A stretch of DNA of 11,438 nucleotides from CAYVMD01 sp964452465. Lineage in GTDB: Bacteria > Armatimonadota > JACIXR01. Position numbers and translations under genes: made by a program. The stretch is taken from contig CAYVMD010000057.1 in assembly GCA_964452465.1 (NCBI GenBank), positions 1-11,438 on the forward strand, read 5' to 3'. Below the pieces are notes generated by a model. The model worked only from the letters and a program-made list of their open reading frames with translations, did not search any database and was not told the origin of the DNA. Position 1 is the stretch's first letter. Each line of letters starts with the position of its first letter. Shown in pieces: positions 1 to 7,665 of the stretch.

Positions 1-1014
1 TTCATGGATAAATGCATAGCCTTCGTCATGTTGGGACAGTTCCTCTACGAAAAGCCCAGCAGGGAAAAGTTCGAAAAAGTCTGGGACAAAGTCAAGGATT
101 TAGGGTTGGATTACGAGGAGTTATGGAACGCTTACCAAGAGGTACCAGTGGTATCCCGAAACTTCGTGGAATACATCTCACAGGGGCTATTCGAACTCAC
201 GGATTACATAGTGGAGAGGGTGGTGCATTCCTTCCGAACTGATAAGCAGATATTCGAGAGAATGCGAAGCATAATAGATACGAAGAGGAGGTTGGAGATC
301 AGCAAGGATCTGATAGACCTGGAATTGTGGAGCGCCGCGCTTTCCTCCCAATCTCATCAGCTTCTGGACGAGGAGCGGGAGCTATTAGCCCGCCTCCGCT
401 GGGGCTCTCAGAGGAGCATATCCTCCTTTGTATCCCAGGTTTTGGAGCAACTGCTCGAAAAGTGGGAGGAGCACCCTCGCCTTGTTCGCTCCCAGGTATG
501 GGGGCTTATCCTCTCCCTCCTTAGAGTGGTTAAATTCCTACCTTCTCCCAGCGTCGACCTACTCAAGTTGACCCTTCAATATGCGAACCTGCTGGATAAA
601 TGCAGACATAAAGAGGATATCATCTCCACGGTAGAATGGGTTGTGAACGACATATTGACCCTGAGGGAGGAGCCCCAGATGGGGAAATCCATAGTGGAGA
701 GGGCAAAAGAATACATCCTGAGGCATTATAAGGAAGAACTGAGGTTGGAGAAGGTGGCAAAGGAAGTCCGACTTAGCCCCAATTATTTCAGCAAACTTTT
801 CAAAAGAGTAACAGGCTACAGCTTCGCTGCATATCTTACCCAACTGCGGATAGCGAAAGCGAAAGATCTTTTGGAGAACACCACCCTTTCCGTAACCGAA
901 GTGGCTTTAGAAGTGGGGTTCAACGATCCTGCTTATTTCACAAGCGTCTTCAAGCGCTATGTGGGGATGAAACCCCTTGCTTATAGAAAAGTCAAGAAAC
1001 ATCTCATGATATGA
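1..1014 (+). CDS. PocR-domain AraC-family transcriptional regulator, 5'-truncated by the window edge
   Basis: This is a DNA-binding regulator that probably senses a small ligand. Counting from the first ATG (position 4), residues 1-75 look like the C-terminal half of a PocR sensory domain: a hydrophobic MLGQFL stretch, a KDLGLDYEELW segment and the EVPVVSR signature followed by helices. Residues 75-225 are a helical linker of the kind seen in PocR/YesN-type regulators. Residues about 228-331 are a complete AraC/XylS double helix-turn-helix, with SPNYFSKLFKRVTG and a second helix pair ending FKRYVGMKP. The frame is open at the first codon of the window and the PocR domain is only half present, so the true start lies upstream and the ATG at 4 is internal. 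The stop is followed after 4 bp by the rodA-like gene, so the two are probably co-transcribed. The ligand cannot be read from the sequence. Confidence 0.85.
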   Translation, partial: FMDKCIAFVMLGQFLYEKPSREKFEKVWDKVKDLGLDYEELWNAYQEVPVVSRNFVEYISQGLFELTDYIVERVVHSFRTDKQIFERMRSIIDTKRRLEISKDLIDLELWSAALSSQSHQLLDEERELLARLRWGSQRSISSFVSQVLEQLLEKWEEHPRLVRSQVWGLILSLLRVVKFLPSPSVDLLKLTLQYANLLDKCRHKEDIISTVEWVVNDILTLREEPQMGKSIVERAKEYILRHYKEELRLEKVAKEVRLSPNYFSKLFKRVTGYSFAAYLTQLRIAKAKDLLENTTLSVTEVALEVGFNDPAYFTSVFKRYVGMKPLAYRKVKKHLMI

Positions 1015-1018
1015 AGGA

Positions 1019-2128
1019 ATGAAGAAGCTTTTTCAAGATCTCGATTATCGTTCCTTTCTCCCTATGGTGTTCCTCATAGGGATAGGCTTGTTATTGATTT
1101 ACAGCGCATCTCTCGGTGAATCTTCTCCTAACAAATCTGTCCTTGCCCTCCTTACAAAGCAGGTCTTCTGGGTAGTTTTGGGGCTTTTTTTCTTTTTCCT
1201 CATGGGGTTGATAGACTACCGGCAACTAACCCGTTTTTCCTCTACAATATATTTTACCGCTCTTTTTCTTCTCATTCTGGTATTGATAATAGGCAGGGAA
1301 ACAAGCGGTGCTCAAAGGTGGATTCCCCTTGGTCCCCTCACCCTTCAACCTTCAGAGTTTGCCAAACTTATGATATTGATCACCCTCTGTTGCTTTTGGT
1401 ATAAAGAGAAAGAGAATATAGGACAGATATCCACGATCCTACGTTCTTTTGTCCATGTAGGCATCCCTACTCTCTTGGTATTCATCCAACCCGACTTAGG
1501 AACCTCCATAACCTTCGTGATCCTATGGCTTGTGCTCCTCTTCATTAATGGCGCGAAGGCGAAGCATTTAGCCCTCATCAGCGTTATCGGGCTCTTGATC
1601 TTCGCTGGAGCTTGGTATACGGATATAATTAGACCTTATCAGAAGAAAAGGATAGAAGCCTTCCTCAACCCGGAAGCAGATCCCCTGGGGGCAAGTTATC
1701 ATATCCTTCAATCCAAAATTGCAATTGGTTCAGGAGAAATCTGGGGAAAGGGTCTCTTCAAGGGAACCCAAAACCGCCTCAATTTCATTCCCGCTCAACA
1801 TACCGATTTCATCTTCACCGTAGCGGGCGAAGAATTGGGGTTAGTGGGTTGTGGGCTCATTATCCTTCTCTACTTCCTACTAATCTGGCGCCTTTTCATT
1901 ATCGCCCTTGAAACGGAGGATCTTTTGGGGCAACTGTTGGTAAGCGCGGTGGGAACAATATTGTGTTTCCATATCTTTGTCAATATAGGAATGACAATGG
2001 GCTTAATGCCAGCAGTGGGTATCCCCCTACCCTTCATCACTTACGGAGGAAGCAACCTTTTTTCCTTCTGCGGGATGTTAGGGTTAGTGCAGAGCGTGTG
2101 TAGGAGAGGTAGAAAACTATATTTTTAG
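1019..2128 (+). CDS. rodA: RodA-type SEDS peptidoglycan glycosyltransferase
   Basis: This is a polytopic inner-membrane SEDS protein that polymerises lipid II into glycan strands during cell-wall elongation, normally with a class B PBP. At 369 aa it has the usual family length and about ten hydrophobic segments. Visible signatures are GAQRWIPLGPLTLQPSEFAK, the QPDLGTS motif, the GxGLFKGTQ segment, HTDFIFTVAGEELG and the C-terminal PFITYGGSNL. Asp263 in HTDFIF aligns with the proposed catalytic aspartate of RodA (E. coli D262). FtsW and SpoVE are close relatives. RodA is preferred because of the HTDFIFTVAGEELG and QPSEFAK wording, but the distinction is not absolute. The start is ATG 1019, only 4 bp after the regulator stop. 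The GAAGGA at 1013-1018 abuts the ATG, which is unusually close for a ribosome binding site. No class B PBP or MreB gene is in view. Confidence 0.88.
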   Translation: MKKLFQDLDYRSFLPMVFLIGIGLLLIYSASLGESSPNKSVLALLTKQVFWVVLGLFFFFLMGLIDYRQLTRFSSTIYFTALFLLILVLIIGRETSGAQRWIPLGPLTLQPSEFAKLMILITLCCFWYKEKENIGQISTILRSFVHVGIPTLLVFIQPDLGTSITFVILWLVLLFINGAKAKHLALISVIGLLIFAGAWYTDIIRPYQKKRIEAFLNPEADPLGASYHILQSKIAIGSGEIWGKGLFKGTQNRLNFIPAQHTDFIFTVAGEELGLVGCGLIILLYFLLIWRLFIIALETEDLLGQLLVSAVGTILCFHIFVNIGMTMGLMPAVGIPLPFITYGGSNLFSFCGMLGLVQSVCRRGRKLYF

Positions 2129-2130
2129 GG

Positions 2131-3789
2131 ATGGAGGAAATTACCCTCGCTACGCCTTACGGGGAAGAAAAGAAGGAATGGTTGATAGCTATTATATTAA
2201 TTGTGCTCTTCTTAACCTCTCTCCCTTATGCAGTAGGACTTTTGCTCACCCCTTCTGGCATGAAATTCCTCGGGCTCCTTCGTCTCAAGGACGATCTCGC
2301 AGTTTATCTCTCCTGGATCGAGCAGGTCCGCCAAGGCAGCCCATTCTTTGAGAATCTCTTCACTAATCAACCTCAAAAACATCCTTTTTTCAATATATTC
2401 GCGCTAATTATTGGAGAACTTTGCAGAATTTTAAATGTTTCCCCTTTAAAGATGCTTTTTGCTCTCCGCTTGCTTTTAGGGGGTTGTCTCCTTTGGGTCC
2501 TATATAAATTCTCCGGGTTATTCTTCCCTCAAAATGATCGAAGAAGAACCGCTCTTCTCCTGCTTGCCTTCTCCTCCGGATTAGGTTGGTTGGTGGGGGG
2601 ATATTCTCCCGAAAAAGGCATTGAGAACTCCGTGGATCTTTGGCAACCCGAATCAACAATATTTTTCACCATTTATACTAACCCTCTGTTCTCCCTTGCC
2701 CTTATTTTATTAGTGAGCGTTTTTTATTTTTATCAAAAAGAAAAAGGGTGGAAGAGGGGCGTCCTATCCGGATTATGCCTCCTCATTCTTGCCAACATTC
2801 ACACTTACGATATCCTCATAGTGGCTGTAGTTTGGCTTATCCATATCTTTTTCTCCTTCCTTTCGCTTAGAGATAAAACTTCCCTAAAATCCGATATCGT
2901 TGCCTGCTTGATTGCCTTTCTGATAGCTTCTCCCGCCATAGTTCACCAACTCTACCTTTTGAAAGCAGAACCCCTCTTCGCTAAACGCGCCGGCGTTCCC
3001 ACCTCTTCCCCCCCCATCATATGGTATTTCTCAGGCATGGGTCTTCTCCTACCCCTGGCATTTGGTGGGGGCATCAAGGCTATGAAACAAAAACGGGATA
3101 GCCCCCTCGTCCACCAAAGGTGGACGAGAAGGGCGTCCGACCAAAGGGAGGACGCCCGATTCGTCTTTTTGATCGCTTGGGCGGTGGGCGGATTTCTCCT
3201 CCCTTATCTTCCCGTTTCTTTTCAACGCAAGTTATTCATGGGGACTCAAATTCCCCTTTGTTTCCTCTCAGCTAAAGGATTGGGGGAAAGGTTCTATCGC
3301 AACTCACTCTATATGTTTCTTTTGCTACTTCTTCTTTTCCCATCCAATGCCTTGATAGTAGGAAAGGATATAAGGTCCTTAATAACGGGCGATTTTTCCT
3401 ATCTTCAGCCAAACTATATAACGGAAGATGAAGCCCATGCTATGAAGTGGCTAAGGGAAAATTTAAGAAGGGAAGAACCAATCCTTTCCCTGCCCGAGAT
3501 AGGTTGTTACATCCCCGCCCTGGCAGGAAGGAGGGTATATGTTGGACATTGGGGGGAAACACCGGATTTCGCCGAGAAGTATAACTTAGCGAGGCGTTTT
3601 TACGCCCTTGGACCTGATGAATGGCGAGAGGAATTTCTAAAAGAAAACGAAATAAAATATGTGTACTATGGAAGATTCGAAAGGCTTTATGCTCCTTATT
3701 TTAACCCCCTTACCAAACCTTATCTGAAGTTGGTCTATAACCAGGGGGAAGTCTCGATATGGCGGATAATGTTGCCCCGCGGAGGATAA
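2131..3789 (+). CDS. GT-C-like polytopic membrane protein, putative glycosyltransferase
   Basis: This 552-aa protein has a short N-terminal tail, about ten transmembrane segments (first around residues 17-39) and a C-terminal soluble domain of roughly 120 residues. The overall shape matches GT-C glycosyltransferases, which move sugars from polyprenyl-phosphate carriers on the outer face of the inner membrane. Asp54-Asp55 in KDDLAVY sit in the first loop, where GT-C enzymes carry their catalytic acidic residue. A second polar motif, NIHTYD (residues 222-227), lies between membrane segments. The C-terminal part (ALAGRRVYVGHWGETPDF, then a conserved-looking Tyr/Phe-rich tail) resembles that of other uncharacterised GT-C-like proteins. 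Donor and acceptor are unknown. It starts 2 bp after rodA, so it is translationally coupled, and its 3' end overlaps the next gene. Residues about 324-343 in a hydrophilic loop are encoded by a palindromic repeat and look like an insertion. Confidence 0.7.
   Translation: MEEITLATPYGEEKKEWLIAIILIVLFLTSLPYAVGLLLTPSGMKFLGLLRLKDDLAVYLSWIEQVRQGSPFFENLFTNQPQKHPFFNIFALIIGELCRILNVSPLKMLFALRLLLGGCLLWVLYKFSGLFFPQNDRRRTALLLLAFSSGLGWLVGGYSPEKGIENSVDLWQPESTIFFTIYTNPLFSLALILLVSVFYFYQKEKGWKRGVLSGLCLLILANIHTYDILIVAVVWLIHIFFSFLSLRDKTSLKSDIVACLIAFLIASPAIVHQLYLLKAEPLFAKRAGVPTSSPPIIWYFSGMGLLLPLAFGGGIKAMKQKRDSPLVHQRWTRRASDQREDARFVFLIAWAVGGFLLPYLPVSFQRKLFMGTQIPLCFLSAKGLGERFYRNSLYMFLLLLLLFPSNALIVGKDIRSLITGDFSYLQPNYITEDEAHAMKWLRENLRREEPILSLPEIGCYIPALAGRRVYVGHWGETPDFAEKYNLARRFYALGPDEWREEFLKENEIKYVYYGRFERLYAPYFNPLTKPYLKLVYNQGEVSIWRIMLPRGG
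3106..3157 (+). repeat. 52-nt two-hairpin palindromic element, copy A, in frame inside the GT-C-like gene
   Basis: The first hairpin has a perfect 10-bp stem (CTCGTCCACC at 3106-3115 with GGTGGACGAG at 3119-3128) around an AAA loop. After an AA linker comes a perfect 8-bp stem (GGGCGTCC at 3131-3138 with GGACGCCC at 3150-3157) around the 11-nt loop GACCAAAGGGA. The layout and total length equal those of the copy at 8813-8864. The element reads through in frame and encodes a charged stretch around residues 324-343 between two membrane segments. The hairpins are seen directly. That they form a mobile or spread repeat is inferred from the second copy. Confidence 0.75.
3743..3750 (+). promoter_or_regulatory. 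Ribosome binding site supporting the overlapping YfhO-family start
   Basis: AGGGGGAA lies inside the end of the GT-C-like gene, 8 nt before ATG 3759. It supports a start that overlaps the upstream gene by 31 bp, rather than an internal start after its stop codon. Confidence 0.6.
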
Positions 3790-6149
3790 TCCCTTTTTTA
3801 TTTCTCTTTTTTCTCGTGCTCGTTTTCTTCTGCAAGGTATGGCAAGGGAAGGTGCTTCTCCCCGCAGATATAGTAGCCCGCCTCCAACCTTGGAGGGCAC
3901 ACTCCTTCAGTCTTTTCCCCGATTTTAAGAAGATCTATAACCCCCTTTTAGATGTTATCCTTTATTTTTATCCTTGGCGGGTCCTCCTTGAGAGAAGCCT
4001 GAGGCAAGGATTCATCCCCCTCTGGAATCCCTACAACTTCTGCGGGCAACCTTTTTTAGCCAATATGGCCTCCGCTTGCCTTTACCCCTTCAATTGGTTT
4101 CTTCTCTTCCTTTCTTCCGCCTGGCTCATGACCCTCAACATCATCTTGCACTTCATCCTCACCGCTCTCTTTGCCTATCTCTTTTTTTCATCGCTTCTCG
4201 CTCGTCTTCGAGGAGCGAGAAGTTTACCTGATCGAAGAGAAAGTAAATCGGCCGTCCTCCCCAAAGGAGAAGAAGGGTCTCCCGTCTATCCCGCTTTATT
4301 AGCAACGGTTACTTGGACCTTTTCCGGCCCTCTGGTGGTCTGGGCGGAATACCAAACTCCCATGCAATCCATGTCCTGGTTTCCCCTTTCCCTCTACTTC
4401 TGGCAAGTCTTCTGGGAAAAACGCAATTACCTATACGCCCTCATCTCTGGAATCCCCCTATCCTTGAGCATCTTAGCAGGACACACGCAGTTCGCCCTGT
4501 ACGGATGGATTGCTTTCCTCGCCTTTGGAATCTTCCGCTCCAAGGAGGAAGGAAATTTAAAGAGGGGATTTATAGGATTAGGACTTGCTATAGGTTTGGG
4601 GATCTTCCTATCCGCCCCCCAACTTCTTCCCTCCCTTGAACTTGCCCTCAGGAGCCATCGTTCCCTTGGTACTTCATTTGAAGAGCTCTTAGCTACTAGC
4701 TTTCCTTTTCGCCATCTTTTCACTTTCTTAATCCCCAATTTTTACGGGAACCCTGTGGATTATGATTACCGTGGCGCCTTCAATTATGTGGAGCTCACCG
4801 GATATTTCGGCATAGTGCCCCTGTTTATGCTTCCTTTCGCTTTAAAAATTAAAGAGGGACGCTTCTTCTTTATTTTAGGGTTATCCTTCCTCCTGTTCAG
4901 TTTATCCACCCCCCTCCTTCGGTTATTTTCCTTCCTACCCATCTTTTCCTTCCTCGCCGCACCCGCTCGCTCCCTCTACATCCTTTGTTTCTCCTTCAGC
5001 GCAATTGCTGGCATAGGTGCTCAAAACCTCCTCGGCCGCCTTCGGCAGCCGAGCCAAAGGCAGGTGAGAAGGACACCCGAGCAAGGGAAGGTTCCCGGCT
5101 ATTTACTGCTCTCCCTCTTTTTCTTGGTGGCTTTAGGTTTGGCGATCGAGGGTCCTCTTTTCGGCATCCCCTCCCCTCGTTATCTTTTGCTCTTCCTTTT
5201 TATCTCCTCCCTATGCTTAATTTTTGCCTATCTGGGAAAGGTGAAACTTCTCCTCGCTTTAGCCATCCTCGATCTTTTCTCTTTCGGGATAACATTCAAC
5301 CCCGCCATGCCTCCTTCCATGCTCTTCCCTCCCCTCCCCTTCACGGAGTATATCTCGGAGTTGAAAGGCGAAGGACGCTTCCTCGCTTTGCCGGGCGTTC
5401 GTGATCCCTTGGATACCCTCCTTCCTGAAAGCAACCTTGTATTGGGATTTAAGGAAGTGCAAGGGGGGGACTCGGTCTACCCACTGCGCTTCCTGAGGTT
5501 CGCCGAAATGGTGGAAGGGAAGAGGATAAGAAGCAACGCGATATACTTTAGCAATATAAATTGCCCTCTCCTCGATCTTATGTCCCTGCGTTATCTCATA
5601 GGGCGGTTAGAAAGGAATCCTCCTCATCTGAGGGTTATCTATCGTGATTATGACCATAAGGGGGTAGATATCCTCGAGAACGAAGGCGCCCTGCCCGAGA
5701 TATACATGGTGGGGAAAACCCTTTGTGTAAAAGATGGCGATACAGCGTTAAGAGAGATAACGAGGATCGATGCCAAGAAGGAAGTGGTGTTGGAGGGCGG
5801 GTGTTCCCTGGATAATGGAGAGTTAAAATATTCCATTGGGAAGAAAAGGGAGCGAGCAGGTTTATTGGAAGTTTTGGTGAGGACCGATAAAGAAGGCTAT
5901 TTAATATGGACGGATACCTTCTACCCTGGTTGGCGAGGGGAGATCGATGGTAAAAAGGAAGAGATCCTGCCGGCTAACTTCCTCTTTAAGGCTTTGAGGG
6001 TTCCTCCCGGGGAGCATCTGGTTCGTTTTATCTATCAGCCTTTTTCCTTTAAATTGGGATTATATATGGGTCTCTGGGGCATTCTTGTTCTTACCTTGAC
6101 AATTCTCTTATATGCAAAACTCTCTCCACGCCGAATCGGAAATAATTGA
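3759..6149 (+). CDS. YfhO-family polytopic membrane protein
   Basis: This 796-aa protein has an N-terminal membrane anchor (residues 11-25), many further hydrophobic segments up to about residue 515, a large soluble domain (about 525-760) and a final membrane helix. Family marks are the early PADIVARLQPW segment, the IPLWNPYNFCGQPFLAN motif followed by LYPFNW, and near the C-terminus YPGWRGEIDGK...VPPGEHLVRFIYQPFSF. The YfhO family is related to GT-C enzymes. In Gram-positive bacteria it is linked to glycosylation of teichoic acids or other polymers, but the exact substrate here is unknown. The gene overlaps the upstream gene by 31 bp, so both are likely made together for one surface-glycan task alongside RodA. 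Two hydrophilic loops, residues about 146-176 and 425-446, are encoded by palindromic DNA and look inserted. The 3' end overlaps the convergent radical SAM gene by 59 bp. Confidence 0.8.
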   Translation: MADNVAPRRIIPFLFLFFLVLVFFCKVWQGKVLLPADIVARLQPWRAHSFSLFPDFKKIYNPLLDVILYFYPWRVLLERSLRQGFIPLWNPYNFCGQPFLANMASACLYPFNWFLLFLSSAWLMTLNIILHFILTALFAYLFFSSLLARLRGARSLPDRRESKSAVLPKGEEGSPVYPALLATVTWTFSGPLVVWAEYQTPMQSMSWFPLSLYFWQVFWEKRNYLYALISGIPLSLSILAGHTQFALYGWIAFLAFGIFRSKEEGNLKRGFIGLGLAIGLGIFLSAPQLLPSLELALRSHRSLGTSFEELLATSFPFRHLFTFLIPNFYGNPVDYDYRGAFNYVELTGYFGIVPLFMLPFALKIKEGRFFFILGLSFLLFSLSTPLLRLFSFLPIFSFLAAPARSLYILCFSFSAIAGIGAQNLLGRLRQPSQRQVRRTPEQGKVPGYLLLSLFFLVALGLAIEGPLFGIPSPRYLLLFLFISSLCLIFAYLGKVKLLLALAILDLFSFGITFNPAMPPSMLFPPLPFTEYISELKGEGRFLALPGVRDPLDTLLPESNLVLGFKEVQGGDSVYPLRFLRFAEMVEGKRIRSNAIYFSNINCPLLDLMSLRYLIGRLERNPPHLRVIYRDYDHKGVDILENEGALPEIYMVGKTLCVKDGDTALREITRIDAKKEVVLEGGCSLDNGELKYSIGKKRERAGLLEVLVRTDKEGYLIWTDTFYPGWRGEIDGKKEEILPANFLFKALRVPPGEHLVRFIYQPFSFKLGLYMGLWGILVLTLTILLYAKLSPRRIGNN
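4194..4284 (+). repeat. Palindrome cluster inside the YfhO-family gene, copy D (distant relative)
   Basis: A perfect 10-bp stem (CTTCTCGCTC at 4194-4203 with GAGCGAGAAG at 4213-4222) encloses a 9-nt loop centred on TTC. A 5-bp stem TTTAC/GTAAA follows (4223-4227 with 4243-4247). The segment then ends with a CCAAAGG core (4261-4267) followed by GAGAAGAAGGG, which recalls the CCAAAGG...GAGAAGG wording of copies A-C. The segment encodes residues about 146-176, an Arg/Glu-rich stretch where YfhO relatives usually have a short loop. Membership in the same repeat family is likely for the last third and only suggested for the first hairpin. Confidence 0.5.
5031..5097 (+). repeat. Decayed palindromic element, copy B, in the YfhO-family gene
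   Basis: Positions 5053-5072 match 8820-8839 exactly over 20 nt (GCCAAAGGCAGGTGAGAAGG). The right arm, AAA loop and AA linker of the first hairpin are kept but its left arm pairs poorly. The second hairpin keeps a loop-like GAGCAAGGGA next to a short GGGAAGGTTCCC palindrome. Just upstream is a nested palindrome, CTCGGC (5031-5036) with GCCGAG (5048-5053), around GCC-TTC-GGC. The segment encodes residues about 425-446, a basic hydrophilic insert between membrane segments. Confidence 0.65.
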
Positions 6150-7554
6150 ATAGGGCTATTAGGTTGGGAGAACGTAGGAGGGTCTTCAGAATATATAGGG
6201 GTCGCATGTAGAATCTGTGAATAGCCCTCCTTCTCCATTTCACCAATTCCTCCCGTGATAAAAAAAGGGTCCGGGCCACGGGGACAGAATGGTCATATCC
6301 TTGAAAGTCCCCTTCCAATAGATCGTACTCCCTAACGAGATCATGGAGCGCGGTGCCTGGGAAGGGAACCGCGAGGTGAAACTCAGCGAAATCAGCATCC
6401 AATTCCAGGGCGAAATTTATCGTTTCCCTTATATCCTCCTCCGTCTCCCAGGGCAACCCAAATAGATAGAAGGCATAGGTTTTAATGCCGAACTTCCTAC
6501 AAAGGTCGATCGCCCGCCTTGCATCTTCTTTGGTGATGTTCTTACCCATCAATTTGAGGATCCTCTCCGAACCGCTCTCTATGCCTAAGGAAATCAACCA
6601 ACAGCCCGACGCCCTCATCCATCTCAACCTTTCCTCCTCCAAGGTGTCCACCCTGCTATTGCACACCCATTTTATATTCAGATCCCTTCTGATTAACTCC
6701 TTGCAAACCTCTATCACCCATTCTTTATCCCAGGTGAAGGTGTCGGCGCGAAAGAAGAAATTACGGATGCCGAATTTATTCGCCGTTTCCTCCACTTCAT
6801 CCGCTATATTTTTGGGGGAACGAAACCGCAATTTCCTGCCCGAGAGTTTGCCCGCTAAGCAGAAAACGCATCCACCAGGACAACCCCTATTGGTCTGAAT
6901 AGTTGTTTGGGGCTCGCCAGTATCCGGTCTCCTATAGAGGGAGTTATTGAGGAGGTGGCGAGCGGGAAAAGGTAGGGAATCCAAATCCTCAATGAACTCC
7001 CTATCGGGATTCCTCCGAATCCCTCTGCCATCACGATAGGTTATTCCTTTTATCCTCTCCCAAGGAACCCCCTCCGCTATTTCCCTTATTGTTTCCTCCA
7101 CCTCCCCCCGCAGGACCACATCCAAATAGGGATGTTCTTGAAGGGCAAGCACATCGTAGACGGTAACATGCCCTCCCTTAGCCATAGTACAAATGGAGGG
7201 ATCGAACCTCTTCGCTATCTCACAGGACTTCATGTCCAACTCGAAGGTGGGGGTGGTAACGCTGACTATTAACAGGGAAGGTCGATAGGCGATGATATCC
7301 TGCCGCAGAACATTCCAACCCTTTCTTTCCACGGGGTAATCCCTTATCATACACTCCACACCCGCATTCTCCAGGACAGCAGCGATATAAGCAAGGTCGA
7401 TGGGAGGACGAGGGGCCGTAGCGGTAAGCCCCTTCACGGGAACTTGGCACCTATCCTCTCGAATATACAATCCGGAAGGCGGGTTTATAAGCAAAGCCCT
7501 CCGCAAGGTCCTTTGATGAAAAGACAAAGGGGGAAAGCGAACCCCGACCGTCAT
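6091..7554 (-). CDS. B12-binding-domain radical SAM protein
   Basis: A 487-aa cytosolic enzyme of the cobalamin-binding radical SAM superfamily (BchE/MiaB-like architecture). The N-terminal domain (RRALLINPPSG, then PRPPIDLAYIAAVLENAG and a Rossmann-like region to about residue 165) corresponds to the B12-binding fold. The radical SAM core carries the 4Fe-4S motif CPGGCVFC (Cys225, Cys229, Cys232), followed by a TIM-barrel pattern (FFFRADTFTWD, SLGIESGSERIL, FYLFGLPWETEEDI). Members methylate or rearrange unreactive carbons in lipids, cofactors and natural products; the substrate here cannot be told. ATG 7554 has only a weak ribosome binding site. A TTG at 7506 (giving MRRALLINPP) fits the usual family N-terminus and is a real alternative start. 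A TATAAT lies 34 bp upstream. The last 59 bp overlap the convergent YfhO-family gene. Confidence 0.82.
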   Translation of the reverse strand: MTVGVRFPPLSFHQRTLRRALLINPPSGLYIREDRCQVPVKGLTATAPRPPIDLAYIAAVLENAGVECMIRDYPVERKGWNVLRQDIIAYRPSLLIVSVTTPTFELDMKSCEIAKRFDPSICTMAKGGHVTVYDVLALQEHPYLDVVLRGEVEETIREIAEGVPWERIKGITYRDGRGIRRNPDREFIEDLDSLPFPARHLLNNSLYRRPDTGEPQTTIQTNRGCPGGCVFCLAGKLSGRKLRFRSPKNIADEVEETANKFGIRNFFFRADTFTWDKEWVIEVCKELIRRDLNIKWVCNSRVDTLEEERLRWMRASGCWLISLGIESGSERILKLMGKNITKEDARRAIDLCRKFGIKTYAFYLFGLPWETEEDIRETINFALELDADFAEFHLAVPFPGTALHDLVREYDLLEGDFQGYDHSVPVARTLFLSREELVKWRRRAIHRFYMRPLYILKTLLRSPNLIALFNYFRFGVERVLHIRELSR

Positions 7555-7594
7555 CTCGCCATTTTCATCCTTCGATGCTCTGCCTTAAGAAATA

Positions 7595-7603
7595 ATTATA
7601 CCA
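7595..7603 (-). promoter_or_regulatory. Extended -10 promoter for the radical SAM gene
   Basis: On the minus strand the sequence reads TGGTATAAT, a perfect -10 hexamer with the TGn extension. No convincing -35 is present, which is normal for extended -10 promoters. Transcription would start near 7588 and give a leader of about 35 nt. Confidence 0.5.
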
Positions 7604-7621
7604 AAAAATTGCGATATTCGC

Positions 7622-7650
7622 TTGCAGGGAAGGTGCATAGATCATAGAAT
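7622..7650 (+). promoter_or_regulatory. Probable sigma-70-type promoter for cdsA
   Basis: TTGCAG (7622-7627), a 17-bp spacer and TAGAAT (7645-7650) make a fair promoter. The predicted start site near 7657 is only about 9 nt before the TTG start codon. That would give a very short leader, consistent with the lack of a good ribosome binding site. Confidence 0.4.
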
Positions 7651-7665
7651 TACCCCAGATAAGCC

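Noticed and set aside
3101..3160. CRISPR or tandem-repeat explanation for the palindromes
   Set aside because: Copies are dispersed, not arrayed with spacers, and their arms differ while still pairing, unlike CRISPR repeats or simple tandem repeats.
6150..6165. AATAGGGCTATT palindrome after the YfhO-family gene as a terminator
   Set aside because: The stem is 5 AT-rich pairs with a 2-nt loop and no T-run, and it lies inside the radical SAM coding region.
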